From assembly GCF_004135285.1 (NCBI RefSeq), contig NZ_CP035494.1, positions 186,001-250,000 of the forward strand: 64,000 bases of DNA. The letters run 5' to 3'. Position 1 is the first letter of the stretch; the number at the start of each line of letters is the position of its first letter. The notes below the pieces were generated by a model. That model was given only the letters and a program-made list of their open reading frames with translations. It searched no databases and was not told the DNA's origin. The position numbers and the translations under genes are program-made. The stretch is from Microbacterium protaetiae (GTDB lineage Bacteria; Actinomycetota; Actinomycetes; Actinomycetales; Microbacteriaceae). This document shows positions 55,963-64,000 of the stretch, in pieces.

Positions 55963-57606
55963 ATGTCCAACGGCCCCCTCATCGTCCAAAGCGACCGCAC
56001 AGTGCTGCTCGAGGTGGCGCATCCCGACGCCGAGACCGCTCGCCACGAACTGGCGATCTTCGCCGAGCTCGAGCGCGCACCCGAGCACATCCACACCTAC
56101 CGCATCACGCGGCTGGGTCTGTGGAACGCCCGTGCCGCCGGGCACGAGGCCGATGACATGCTGGCGACGCTGGACCGCTGGTCGAAGTTCCCGGTGCCGC
56201 CGTCGGTGTCGATCGACATCCGCGAGAGCGTGAACCGCTACGGGCGGCTGGTCATCGAGCGCGACGACGAAGGACTGTTGGTGCTGCGGTCGACGGATGC
56301 CGCGGTGCTGGCCGAGGTCACCAAGAACAAGCCCATCCAGCCCCTGCTGATCGGGCACCCCGCCCCGGACGCCTACGTGATCGACGCGTGGGCGCGCGGG
56401 GCCATCAAACAGGAGCTGTTGAAGATCGGCTGGCCCGCCGAAGATCTCGCCGGCTACACGCCGGGAACCCCGCATCCCATCGATCTGGTCGAGAACGGGT
56501 GGCACCTGCGGCCGTATCAGCACACCGCCGTCTCCACCTTCACCGGCGGCGGCTCTGGCGTGGTCGTGCTGCCCTGCGGCGCCGGCAAGACCCTCGTGGG
56601 CGCCGGGGCGATGGCCGAGACGAAGACGACCACGCTGATCCTGGTGACCAACACCGTCAGCGCACGGCAGTGGCGCGATGAGTTGCTGCGCCGCACCACG
56701 CTGACCGAAGAGGAGATCGGCGAGTACTCGGGGCAGATGAAGGAGATCAAGCCGGTCACCATCGCCACCTATCAGATCCTCACCGCAAAGCGGAAGGGCC
56801 AGTATGCGCACCTCGCCCTGCTGGACGCCCTGGACTGGGGCCTGATCGTCTACGACGAGGTGCACTTGCTGCCGGCCCCCGTGTTCAAGCTCACCGCCGA
56901 TCTGCAGGCGCGGCGCCGGCTGGGTCTGACCGCGACGCTCGTGCGCGAAGACGGCCGCGAGGGCGATGTGTTCAGCCTCATCGGCCCCAAGCGATTCGAT
57001 GCGCCCTGGAAGGAGATCGAATCGCAGGGCTTCATCTCCCCCGCCGTCTGCTACGAGGTGCGGGTGGATCTGCCCGAGGGCGATCGGCTCGAATATGCGG
57101 CATCCGCCGATGAAGACCGCTACCGTCTGGCGGCGACCGCCCCCGCGAAGATCAGCGTGGTGCGCGACCTGGTCGCCCGCCATCGCGGTGAGCGCATTCT
57201 CGTGATCGGCCAGTATCTCGACCAGATCGACACGCTGGCCGAGGCCCTCGATGCCCCCAAGATCACCGGGCAGACCCCGGTGGATGAACGCGAGCAGCTG
57301 TACCAGGCATTCCGTGAGGGCAGCATCGAGCTTCTCGTGGTCTCGAAGGTCGCCAACTTCTCGATCGATCTGCCCGAGGCATCCGTGGCCATTCAGGTGT
57401 CGGGGTCGTTCGGCTCACGGCAAGAAGAGGCCCAGCGTCTCGGGCGGCTGCTGCGCCCGAAGGAGTCGGGGCACACCGCGAGCTTCTACACCCTCATCGC
57501 GCGCGACACCGTCGACCAGGACTTCGCCCAGAATCGCCAGCGGTTCCTGGCCGAACAGGGCTACAGCTACACGATCCTCGACGCCGACCAGCTGGCCGCC
57601 GCCTGA
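55963..57606 (+). CDS. DNA repair helicase XPB/Ssl2 homologue
   Basis: 547-residue superfamily 2 helicase. N-terminal damage-recognition-like domain, then Q-like LRPYQHTAVSTF, Walker A LPCGAGKTLVG, DEVH box (VYDEVHLLPAP), motif III TATLVREDG including the XPB RED motif, and C-terminal motifs VSKVANFSIDLPEASVAIQVSG and QEEAQRLGRLLRPK. Length matches bacterial XPBs, which unwind DNA 3'-5'. A TAGAAT box lies 8 bases before the ATG. Confidence 0.95.
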   Translation: MSNGPLIVQSDRTVLLEVAHPDAETARHELAIFAELERAPEHIHTYRITRLGLWNARAAGHEADDMLATLDRWSKFPVPPSVSIDIRESVNRYGRLVIERDDEGLLVLRSTDAAVLAEVTKNKPIQPLLIGHPAPDAYVIDAWARGAIKQELLKIGWPAEDLAGYTPGTPHPIDLVENGWHLRPYQHTAVSTFTGGGSGVVVLPCGAGKTLVGAGAMAETKTTTLILVTNTVSARQWRDELLRRTTLTEEEIGEYSGQMKEIKPVTIATYQILTAKRKGQYAHLALLDALDWGLIVYDEVHLLPAPVFKLTADLQARRRLGLTATLVREDGREGDVFSLIGPKRFDAPWKEIESQGFISPAVCYEVRVDLPEGDRLEYAASADEDRYRLAATAPAKISVVRDLVARHRGERILVIGQYLDQIDTLAEALDAPKITGQTPVDEREQLYQAFREGSIELLVVSKVANFSIDLPEASVAIQVSGSFGSRQEEAQRLGRLLRPKESGHTASFYTLIARDTVDQDFAQNRQRFLAEQGYSYTILDADQLAAA

Positions 57607-57613
57607 GCCTGGC

Positions 57614-58267
57614 TCACCGCGCGTAGCGCAGGAACACGAACCCCTCGTCGTCGTGGCGCACCCCGCGCAGGGCGAACCCGCGGTCGACCTCGGCCGCTCC
57701 CTGCGTGATGCGCCCGGCGACGCCGCCGACCAGCCGCGGCGATGCCGTCAGGCACAGCTCGTCGGCGAGGTCGGCATCCAACAGCGAGCCGAACAGGTGC
57801 GGGCCGCCCTCGCAGAGGATCTGCGGCATGCCCCGACCCGCCAGCTCACGCACCATCGCCGGCAGCTCGACGGATTCCTGGCCGCACACCAGCACGTCGG
57901 CCACGCCCGCCAGCGCCGCGCGACGGCTCGGTGGCGAGGCCGCCGAAGTCACCACCAGCGGCCGGGCTGCGGCGCCGGCGAACACCGCGTCATCGGGTGA
58001 GAGCTCGAGCCGCGCGCTGACGATCGCCACGCGGGGGGCCACGCCGGCATATCCTTCGGCACGAACGGTGCCCGCCCCGATCAGCACGACGTCGGCCAGC
58101 TCGCGCAGCACCTGCATCAGGCGGCGATCGGTGTCGCCGCCCAGCGTCCCGCTGCGCCCGCGGAGGGTGACGGCGCCATCGGCCGACGACACGAAGTTCA
58201 GCCGCACCCGCGGCGTCTGCCGGTCATCGAGCGCATACGCGCGCCGCAGCTCGTCGTCGGTGATCAC
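57614..58267 (-). CDS. RibD C-terminal-type pyrimidine/dihydrofolate reductase-like protein
   Basis: 217 residues from a GTG at 58267 that overlaps the folP2 stop (GTGA). It has the DHFR-like RibD_C fold: VRLNFVSSADGAVTLRGRSG, LGGDTDRRLMQVLRELADVVLIGAGTVRAEGY, and ILCEGGPHLFGSLLDADLADELCL. There is no deaminase domain. The M. tuberculosis homologue (Rv2671) has been reported to act as an alternative dihydrofolate reductase. Its position behind a FolP-like gene makes a pterin/folate role attractive here. Confidence 0.85.
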   Translation of the reverse strand: MITDDELRRAYALDDRQTPRVRLNFVSSADGAVTLRGRSGTLGGDTDRRLMQVLRELADVVLIGAGTVRAEGYAGVAPRVAIVSARLELSPDDAVFAGAAARPLVVTSAASPPSRRAALAGVADVLVCGQESVELPAMVRELAGRGMPQILCEGGPHLFGSLLDADLADELCLTASPRLVGGVAGRITQGAAEVDRGFALRGVRHDDEGFVFLRYAR

Positions 58268-59160
58268 GTGTTGCCCTCCGGCCGGGTGTTGTGCAGCACG
58301 AACGCCGGTTCGCGCCACCCCAGGATCGCCTCGACCATCCGCAGGGCGTCGACGGTTTCGGCGACGTTGTGCGCGCGCACGATGCGTGCACCCTGCGTCG
58401 CGCAGAACACGGCCGCCGCCAACGAGCCCGAGAGCCGCCCGTCGCGGGGACGGTCGAGGGTCTCGCCGACGAAGTCCTTGTTCGAGAGGGCGACCAGCAT
58501 CGGCAGGCGGAACGCCGTCAGCTCGCCCAGCCGACGGGTGAGCTCGAGCGAGTGCCGGGTGTTCTTGTTGAGGTCGTGTCCGGGGTCGATGACGATCCGC
58601 TCGGGCGGCACTCCGTGCGCGAGGGCGAGATCGACCCGCTCGCGCAGGAACGCCACCACCTCGGCGACCACGTCGTCGTAGTGCGGCTGCGGCAGCTGTG
58701 TGCGGGGAGCGGCCAGGCTGTGCGCTATCACCAGCGTCGCCCCGGAATCGGCGACCACATCGGCCATCGCGGGGTCGTGCACGCCGGTGGTGTCGTTGAT
58801 CACCGCGGCGCCTGCCGCGATGGCCGCTTCGGCCACCGCCGGCTGAAATGTGTCGACACTGACCGGGCCCGCCGGTGCGAGTGCGCGCACGACGGGAAGA
58901 ACCCGTGCGAGCTCTTCGTCGACGGGCAGTGGCGGTCCCGGAGCGAACTTCACGCCGCCCACATCGACGAGATCGGCGCCCGCGTCGAATGCCGCCGTGC
59001 CCGACGCAACCGCCGCCTCGAGCCCGAACGTGGCACCGTTGTCGTAGAACGAGTCGGGGGTGCGATTCACTATCGCCATGACGGCGATCCGCCGCGAGAA
59101 GTCGATCTCCCTCTCCCCCAGACGCCGCACCGGCGTCGTCAGAGCCGGCTCGACGATCAC
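58264..59160 (-). CDS. folP2: Dihydropteroate synthase-like protein, FolP2 type
   Basis: 298-residue TIM-barrel protein from a GTG overlapping the previous stop (GTGA). Pterin-site motifs are modified: MAIVNRTPDSFYDNGATF, and DVGGVKFAPG where true DHPS has DVGGESTRPG. KNTRHSLELTRRL replaces the usual FGKT-containing segment. These changes match mycobacterial FolP2, which lacks DHPS activity. So it probably acts on a related pterin or another substrate rather than making dihydropteroate. Confidence 0.85.
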   Translation of the reverse strand: MIVEPALTTPVRRLGEREIDFSRRIAVMAIVNRTPDSFYDNGATFGLEAAVASGTAAFDAGADLVDVGGVKFAPGPPLPVDEELARVLPVVRALAPAGPVSVDTFQPAVAEAAIAAGAAVINDTTGVHDPAMADVVADSGATLVIAHSLAAPRTQLPQPHYDDVVAEVVAFLRERVDLALAHGVPPERIVIDPGHDLNKNTRHSLELTRRLGELTAFRLPMLVALSNKDFVGETLDRPRDGRLSGSLAAAVFCATQGARIVRAHNVAETVDALRMVEAILGWREPAFVLHNTRPEGNT

Positions 59161-60380
59161 GCGGTGACCAGACTGTCCAGGCTCACCTCGGTGTCGGCAA
59201 GGGCACGCGGGTCGATGCCCGCGCCCGAACGGATCAGCTGCTGCACCGTCTCGTTGACATCCCAGATGTTCACGTTCATGCCGCCGACCACGCGCGCGCC
59301 CTGCATCCAGAACGCGATGAACTCGCGCCGGGCCAGGTCGCCGCGAATGACCAGTTCGGCATCGCGCATCAGCGGCGGAAAGCCCGACAGCTCCATCCCC
59401 AGATCGAACTGGTCGGTGTAGAAGTACGGGATCATGTCGTGCGCGGCATCCTGTCCCAGCATCGCCTTGGCCGCCACCGGACCGGCGCCCAGGGCATTCG
59501 CCCAGTGCTCGCTGCGCAGCCGATGCCCGAGCACCGGATGCAGGGCGTTGGCGACATCGCCGGCCGCGAACACATCGGTCGCGCTCGTGCGCAGGGACGC
59601 ATCGGTGAGGATGCCGTTCTCGACGTCGATGCCGGCGGCTTCGGCCAGAGCGGTGTTGGGGATCGCCCCGACGCCGATGAGTACCAGGTCGGCAGGCACG
59701 CTCTGCCCATCGACGACCACACCGGTGGCCCGGTCGGTGCCCTCGATGCTTTCCACGTTCACCGAGGTGCGCAGATCGACGCCGTTCTCCTCGTGCAGCC
59801 GGCGGAAGACGCCTCCCATCTCGTCGCCGAGAGCCACGGCCAGCGGAATCGGGTCGCGCTCGAGGATCGTCACCTCGTTGCCGAGCTGACGCGCCGTGGC
59901 GGCCACCTCCATGCCGATCCACCCCGACCCGATCAACACGAGCTTTGCGCCACCGGCGCCCAGCCGTGCCTTCAGCGCCTCGGAGTCGTCGAGCCGACGC
60001 AGCATGTGCACGCTGGCAAGATCGTGCCCGGCGATCGGCAGCACGCGCGGCGACGAACCGGTCGCCAGCAGCAGCTTGTCGTAGTTCAGCTGCGTGCCAT
60101 CGTCGAGGTCGACGGTGTGCGCATCGGGATGCACCGCCGTGGCGCTTGTGGCGGTACGCACGTCGATCCGCTGCTCGCGGTACCAGTCGTCAGGGTGCAG
60201 GATGACCGCGTCGAGTCCTTCATCGCCCTTGAGAAAGCCCTTTGACAGTGGCGGGCGCTGGTAGGGAGTGTGTGCCTCGTCGGTCACCACGGTGACCTCG
60301 CCGTCATATCCCTCGCTGCGTAGCGTCTCGGCGGCGGTGCCTGCGGCCAGGCCTCCTCCGATGATGACCATGCCAGCCAT
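59157..60380 (-). CDS. FAD-dependent ferredoxin/rubredoxin reductase-like oxidoreductase
   Basis: 407 residues. FAD motif IIGGGLAAGTAAETLR at the N-terminus, NAD motif LIGSGWIGMEVAATARQLG around 150, ATGSSPR, and the C-terminal FAD motif TDVFAAGDVAN. It belongs to the pyridine nucleotide-disulphide reductase group used with ferredoxins in oxygenase systems. The start at 60380 has AGGAG 6 bases upstream. First gene of the operon with folP2 and the RibD-like gene; divergent from a Cys-rich regulator whose promoter overlaps its own. Confidence 0.9.
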   Translation of the reverse strand: MAGMVIIGGGLAAGTAAETLRSEGYDGEVTVVTDEAHTPYQRPPLSKGFLKGDEGLDAVILHPDDWYREQRIDVRTATSATAVHPDAHTVDLDDGTQLNYDKLLLATGSSPRVLPIAGHDLASVHMLRRLDDSEALKARLGAGGAKLVLIGSGWIGMEVAATARQLGNEVTILERDPIPLAVALGDEMGGVFRRLHEENGVDLRTSVNVESIEGTDRATGVVVDGQSVPADLVLIGVGAIPNTALAEAAGIDVENGILTDASLRTSATDVFAAGDVANALHPVLGHRLRSEHWANALGAGPVAAKAMLGQDAAHDMIPYFYTDQFDLGMELSGFPPLMRDAELVIRGDLARREFIAFWMQGARVVGGMNVNIWDVNETVQQLIRSGAGIDPRALADTEVSLDSLVTA

Positions 60381-60411
60381 GATGGGCTCCTCTCGTCGTA
60401 CGCCTGATCTG

Positions 60412-60464
60412 ACGGTATGACCCCGCGATTCTTTTGTCAAGATTCAGATTTTTAGAGTAATCTG
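60412..60464. promoter_or_regulatory. Overlapping divergent promoters with operator-like palindrome
   Basis: Rightward: TTGTCA (60434-60439), 18 bases, TAATCT (60458-60463). Leftward: TTGACA (60440-60435), 17 bases, TACCGT (60417-60412). The two -35 boxes occupy the same bases on opposite strands. An inverted repeat CAGATT-N8-AATCTG (60445-60464) covers the rightward -10. The segment is markedly AT-rich for this genome. Confidence 0.7.
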
Positions 60465-60469
60465 GGACG

Positions 60470-61177
60470 ATGAGCGTCCTCGCCGTCAACCGCGCCGCGG
60501 CCCTCGCTGCCCTGGCCGACCCGGTGCGCCGGCGCATCTACGACATCGTGGCGCGAGGGCAGGATGCCGTGGGCCGAGATGTCGCGGCAGCCGAGGCTGC
60601 GCTCCCCCGCTCGACGGCCGCCTTCCACCTCGACCGGCTTGTCGACGCGGGGTTGCTGACCGTCGAATACCGTCGCCTGTCCGGCCGCAGCGGGCCGGGA
60701 GCGGGCCGTCCGGCCAAGCTCTATCGCGCGGTGACCACCGAGCTCATCGGGTCGATCCCCGAGCGGCACTACGAACTGGCCGCCGAGCTGCTGGCCGCCG
60801 GCGCCGAGCGCGCCGACCGCGAGCATACGAGTGTGGCCGCCGCCGCGGCATCCGAAGCCCGCGACCTCGGGCGCGAGATCGGCGCCGACTGCGGCACGAT
60901 CGAGACCGCCCTCAGCGTGTGCGGATACACGCCCGATGCCGGCGACCGCGACGGCATCACCCTGCGCAACTGCCCGTTCCACGCCCTGGCCGATCGACAC
61001 CCGACCCTCGTCTGCACCGTGAACGCCGCCCTCATCGAGGGCTTGCTCGAAGGATCAGGAGATGCCCGATGCGCTCATCCGGTGCCCCGAGATGGCGGCT
61101 GCTGCGTCGAGATTCGCAGCGCAGGCATAAGCGCTGACGGCGAACCTCCCACACAGACCGAGACTCAGTCACCATAA
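60470..61177 (+). CDS. ArsR/SufR-like HTH regulator with Cys-rich C-terminus
   Basis: 235 residues. A winged HTH at the N-terminus (LADPVRRRIYDIVARGQDAVGRDVAAAEAALPRSTAAFHLDRLVDAGLL), then a C-terminal domain with several cysteines (SVCGYTP, RNCPFHALADRHPTLVCTVN, ARCAHP, GGCCVEI). This is the arrangement of Fe-S-sensing regulators such as SufR. It probably senses a metal cluster or redox state and controls itself and the divergent oxidoreductase-folP2 operon through the shared promoter. Cluster binding is inferred. Confidence 0.82.
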   Translation: MSVLAVNRAAALAALADPVRRRIYDIVARGQDAVGRDVAAAEAALPRSTAAFHLDRLVDAGLLTVEYRRLSGRSGPGAGRPAKLYRAVTTELIGSIPERHYELAAELLAAGAERADREHTSVAAAAASEARDLGREIGADCGTIETALSVCGYTPDAGDRDGITLRNCPFHALADRHPTLVCTVNAALIEGLLEGSGDARCAHPVPRDGGCCVEIRSAGISADGEPPTQTETQSP

Positions 61178-61184
61178 TGGGCAC

Positions 61185-61877
61185 ATGACCGCACCGCGCA
61201 TCCTTGTCGTCGATGACGAACCGAACATCCGCGATCTGCTGATCACGAGCCTGAGATTCGCAGGCTTCCAGGTGCGCGCCGTCGCCAACGGCGCGCAGAC
61301 CATCTCCGCAGTCCTCGAAGAGGAGCCGGACCTCATCATCCTCGATGTGATGCTGCCCGACATGAACGGATTCAGCGTCACCAAGCGCCTGCGCGGCGCG
61401 GGGTACACCGCACCCATCCTCTTCCTCACCGCGAAAGACGAGACCGAAGACAAGATCGAGGGCTTGAACGCCGGCGGCGACGACTACGTCACCAAGCCGT
61501 TCAGCCTCGACGAGATCGTCGCACGCATCCAGGCGATCCTGCGTCGCACGATGCAGACCGACGAAGAGTCGGTGATCCGCGCCGGAGAGCTGACGATGGA
61601 CCAGGACACGCATGATGTGTTCGTCGGCGACACGCAGATCGACCTGAGCCCCACTGAGTTCAAACTGCTGCGCTACCTGATGCTCAACCCGAACCGCGTG
61701 CTGAGCAAGGCGCAGATCCTCGACCATGTCTGGGAATACGACTTCAACGGCGACGCGGGCATCGTCGAGAGCTACATCTCGTATCTGCGACGCAAGATCG
61801 ATCCGCACTCCACCGAGCCGCTGATCCAGACCAAGCGCGGCTTCGGCTACATGCTCAAGGCGGGCAAGTCGTCGTGA
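61185..61877 (+). CDS. OmpR-family response regulator
   Basis: 230 residues. Receiver domain with acidic pair D10-D11, phosphoacceptor D54 (LIILDVMLPDMNG), TAKDE and the Lys of VTKPFS. C-terminal winged HTH (LSPTEFKLLRYLMLNPNRVLSKAQILDHVW, SYISYLRRKID, TKRGFGYML). A CATAAT box 6 bases before the ATG suggests a leaderless mRNA. Partner of the histidine kinase that follows; resembles the TrcR/PrrA-type actinobacterial regulators. Signal unknown. Confidence 0.95.
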   Translation: MTAPRILVVDDEPNIRDLLITSLRFAGFQVRAVANGAQTISAVLEEEPDLIILDVMLPDMNGFSVTKRLRGAGYTAPILFLTAKDETEDKIEGLNAGGDDYVTKPFSLDEIVARIQAILRRTMQTDEESVIRAGELTMDQDTHDVFVGDTQIDLSPTEFKLLRYLMLNPNRVLSKAQILDHVWEYDFNGDAGIVESYISYLRRKIDPHSTEPLIQTKRGFGYMLKAGKSS

Positions 61878-61896
61878 TCGACCGCGGGGGTGTGCA

Positions 61897-63576
61897 CTGA
61901 CCAGCCGACAACCCGATGTCGTCACCCGGGGCTGGCGCAGCCTGAGCCTGCGCGCCAAAGTCACCGGGGTGACGGTGGCTGTGCTGGCGATCGGACTTTT
62001 CATCGCGGGCCTGGGCACGATGATCTTCCTGCGCAATGCCCTGGACGCGAACCTCGACGCCCAGGTGCAGCAGCTGGCCGGAGCCGACCTCGCCAAGAGC
62101 GTCTTCGACATCTCGGCGACCGATGACTCGGTCACCTTCACCCCGAACTCGTCGGCGCCGGTCGACTACTCGGGCTACTTCATCGCGGTGTATGCCGCCG
62201 ACGGCTCGCTGGTGGCCTCCACCGGGCCGCGCGCACTGAACACACCCGTGCTGCCGACACAGCTGACCCTCCCGCAGGCCACGATCCGCGGTTCGGCGCC
62301 GTTCACCATCGAGGGCAGCACCGGGGTGCCGTTCCGGGCGGCGGTCGCCTCGTTCCAGGTCGACACCCGGCCCGCACTGTTCACGCAGCTTGTCGCGCTG
62401 CCCATCTCCTCGGTCAACCGCATCATCGGCACCTTCCTGGGCATCTACAGCATCCTCGCGTTGATCACCGTCATCGCCGGTGCCCTCGTGACCCGCTGGC
62501 TGGTCACCCTCGCTTTCCGCAGTCTCGGCCAGGTCGAGGCCACCGCCATGGCCATCGCCGGCGGCGACTTCAGCCAGCGCATGACGAACATCGAGCCCGA
62601 GCACACCGAGGTGGGGCGGTTGAAGATCGCCATCAACGCCATGCTCGGCCAGCTCGACGCGGCGATGAAGCGCAGCGACGGCGCGGTGCTGCAGATGCGC
62701 CGCTTCATCGGCGATGCGAGCCACGAGCTGCGCACGCCGCTGGTGACCGTGCGCGGCTATGCCGAGCTGTACCGGATGGGCGCCATCCGCAACGACGAGG
62801 ACGTCGCCCAGGCCATGGAGCGGATCGAGAAGGAGGCCACGCGGATGGGCGCCCTGGTCGAAGACCTGCTCGCTCTGACCCGCCTCGACGATCGCCGCGA
62901 AGAGGTGCAGATCGCCCCGGTCGATCTGCGACCCATCGCACATGACGCCGCCCTCGACCTGGGCGCGACCGCGCCGACCCGTCCGGTCAGCGTCCGCGAC
63001 ACCACCACCGGTGACACCGGCGCTGCGCCGGCCGAGATCACGGCCCCGCAAGAGCCTCCTACCACCACCGGCCGCCACCGGCGGATTCCGAGCGCGGCCC
63101 GGCTGCTGCGGCGCCGCCCGCGCCCCACCGATGCCGTCGCCGACGCCGATGACGAGATGCCGCCCACCGTGCCGATCCGCGTGCCCGAGGCTGCGGCATC
63201 CGCCCCTCAGCCCATCGTCATAGGCGAAGAGAACCGCATCCGCCAGGTCGTGACGAATCTGCTGGCCAACGCCCGCCGCTATACGCCCGAGGACTCCCCC
63301 ATCGAACTGGTGGTGGGAACGGATGCCGCAGCCGGCACGGGTTGGATCGCCGTGGTCGACCACGGCGAGGGGATCCCCCCGCAGATCCGCGAGCAGATCT
63401 TTCAGCGGTTCTGGCGCGCCGACACCTCGCGCACCCGCGAGACGGGCGGGTCGGGACTGGGACTGTCGATCGTCGCGTCGATCGTCGAGGCGCTGCACGG
63501 GTCGGTCGCGGTGCTCGAGACGCCCGGCGGAGGGGCGACGTTCCGCGTCTCGTTCCCCCTCGCCGAGGCCCGGTAG
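61897..63576 (+). CDS. Sensor histidine kinase
   Basis: About 559 residues. Two membrane helices (VAVLAIGLFIAGLGTMIFL and IIGTFLGIYSILALITVIAGALV) flank a ~120-residue extracytoplasmic domain. Then HAMP (RSLGQVEATAMAIAGGDFSQRM), HisKA with phospho-His in FIGDASHELRTPLVTVRGYAEL, and HATPase (NLLANARRYTP, VVDHGEGIPP, GGSGLGLSIVASIV). A ~70-residue Pro/Thr/Arg-rich insert separates HisKA and HATPase. The first standard start is GTG 61969, at the edge of helix 1. The frame is open upstream with a basic head (TSRQPDVVTRGWRSLSLRAK) preceded by CTG at 61897 and GGGGG, so a CTG start is proposed. Confidence 0.9.
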   Translation: MTSRQPDVVTRGWRSLSLRAKVTGVTVAVLAIGLFIAGLGTMIFLRNALDANLDAQVQQLAGADLAKSVFDISATDDSVTFTPNSSAPVDYSGYFIAVYAADGSLVASTGPRALNTPVLPTQLTLPQATIRGSAPFTIEGSTGVPFRAAVASFQVDTRPALFTQLVALPISSVNRIIGTFLGIYSILALITVIAGALVTRWLVTLAFRSLGQVEATAMAIAGGDFSQRMTNIEPEHTEVGRLKIAINAMLGQLDAAMKRSDGAVLQMRRFIGDASHELRTPLVTVRGYAELYRMGAIRNDEDVAQAMERIEKEATRMGALVEDLLALTRLDDRREEVQIAPVDLRPIAHDAALDLGATAPTRPVSVRDTTTGDTGAAPAEITAPQEPPTTTGRHRRIPSAARLLRRRPRPTDAVADADDEMPPTVPIRVPEAAASAPQPIVIGEENRIRQVVTNLLANARRYTPEDSPIELVVGTDAAAGTGWIAVVDHGEGIPPQIREQIFQRFWRADTSRTRETGGSGLGLSIVASIVEALHGSVAVLETPGGGATFRVSFPLAEAR

Positions 63577-63694
63577 CGTCTCCTCCCCAACCGGGGCCGC
63601 ACCGCGCGTTGTCCACGGATCGTCTTTTCCGGGCGCGAGGATGCTGTGCGCGCTCCTAACGTGGAAGCACCCACTCGATGAAGGGATGCACACC

Positions 63695-63982
63695 ATGGCC
63701 GTCTATTCCGTCGACAGCGACGCCGTCTTCTCCGCCACCGCCGCCGTACGCGGCACCATCGACCGGCTTCAGGGCGAGACGCAGGCGATGCTCGCCCAGC
63801 TCACCGATCTGCAAGCGACGTGGACGGGCGCGGCCTCGGCGGCGTTCGGCGGTGTCGTCGACCAGTGGCGGGCCACGCAACTGCAGGTCGAAGACGCGCT
63901 GTCATCGATCAACCACGCGCTGAGCGCGGCCGGCCACCAGTATGCCGAAGCCGAGCAGTACACCACGAGCCTGTTCCGGTGA
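63695..63982 (+). CDS. WXG100 family (EsxA-like) type VII secretion substrate
   Basis: 95 residues, helical hairpin protein. The W43-T-G45 turn lies in DLQATWTGAASAAFG and a C-terminal Y-x3-E (YAEAE) matches the type VII export signal. An AAGGG box favours the ATG at 63695 over that at 63686. No partner Esx gene or ESX machinery is seen before the window ends 18 bases later; a partner may follow directly. Exported as a dimer if the system is present. Confidence 0.92.
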   Translation: MAVYSVDSDAVFSATAAVRGTIDRLQGETQAMLAQLTDLQATWTGAASAAFGGVVDQWRATQLQVEDALSSINHALSAAGHQYAEAEQYTTSLFR

Positions 63983-64000
63983 AGCCACGTGCTCCGATTG

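Noticed and set aside
59160..59922. N-terminal extension of the FolP2-like protein
   Set aside because: The upstream codons are an antisense-like Arg/Gly-rich frame inside the flavoprotein gene; GTG 59160 overlaps the previous stop as in the other genes of the operon.

Overview
The window is high-GC chromosomal DNA from an actinobacterium, most probably of the family Microbacteriaceae (Microbacterium-like). The support is the gene content (a mycobacterial-style imuA'-imuB-dnaE2 cassette, actinobacterial XPB helicase, DUF3027, a FolP2-like protein, a WXG100 protein), frequent GTG/TTG starts, actinobacterial -10 boxes placed a few bases before start codons, and the recurring motif GGATGCCGC. 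I see no insertion sequence, prophage or CRISPR array. One tRNA (Arg, anticodon CCT) is present.

Layout. 1-11609: a phenylacetate (PAA) catabolic region. paaABCDE plus a PaaG-like isomerase run leftwards and are divergent from paaI-paaK. An MFS carrier, the ring-cleavage enzyme PaaZ and a divergent TetR regulator (PaaR-like) follow. Two copies of one operator-like site sit at the two divergent promoters. A separate TetR/ABC-exporter operon begins at the left edge. 11611-19858: a zinc-finger/HTH miniprotein divergent from an MFS exporter across a perfect palindrome, an aldo-keto reductase, a DUF4870 protein, and a TrmB/LuxR-like regulator divergent from a 1279-residue secreted subtilase. 19919-31067, leftwards: prmC, threonylcarbamoyl-AMP synthase, WecA-like transferase, atpI, atpBEFHAGDC, yaaA. 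31133-32240: a 1.1-kb repeat array, then tRNA-Arg. 32429-35684: aldo-keto reductase, pyruvate oxidase, HesB-like protein. 35714-41414: SOS mutagenesis operon imuA'-imuB-dnaE2 behind a LexA-type box. 41722-48805: a four-gene operon described below. 48925-57606: HNH nuclease with a possible attenuator, M23 peptidase with a structured leader, DtxR regulator, serC, DUF3027, cold-shock protein, and the XPB helicase with its partner. 57614-63982: a RibD-like reductase, FolP2-like protein and ferredoxin-reductase-like flavoprotein in one overlapping operon, divergent from a Cys-rich HTH regulator; a two-component pair; a WXG100 protein.

The most interesting system is the operon at 41722-48805. It holds an EPSP-synthase-like domain fused to an acyl-CoA ligase, an acyl-CoA dehydrogenase, a short-chain reductase with an enoyl-reductase type Tyr-x6-Lys motif, and a 2,4-dienoyl-CoA-reductase-like flavoprotein. 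This is the enzyme set known from the shikimate-to-cyclohexanecarboxyl-CoA pathway of the ansatrienin and phoslactomycin producers (AnsJ/K/L/M or PlmJK/L/M, and ChcA). No polyketide synthase is nearby, so I infer that the product primes omega-cyclohexyl fatty acids, as known in Curtobacterium. A second theme is several families of REP-like imperfect palindromes. One has expanded into the array at 31133-32240 and another appears to lie in frame inside dnaE2.
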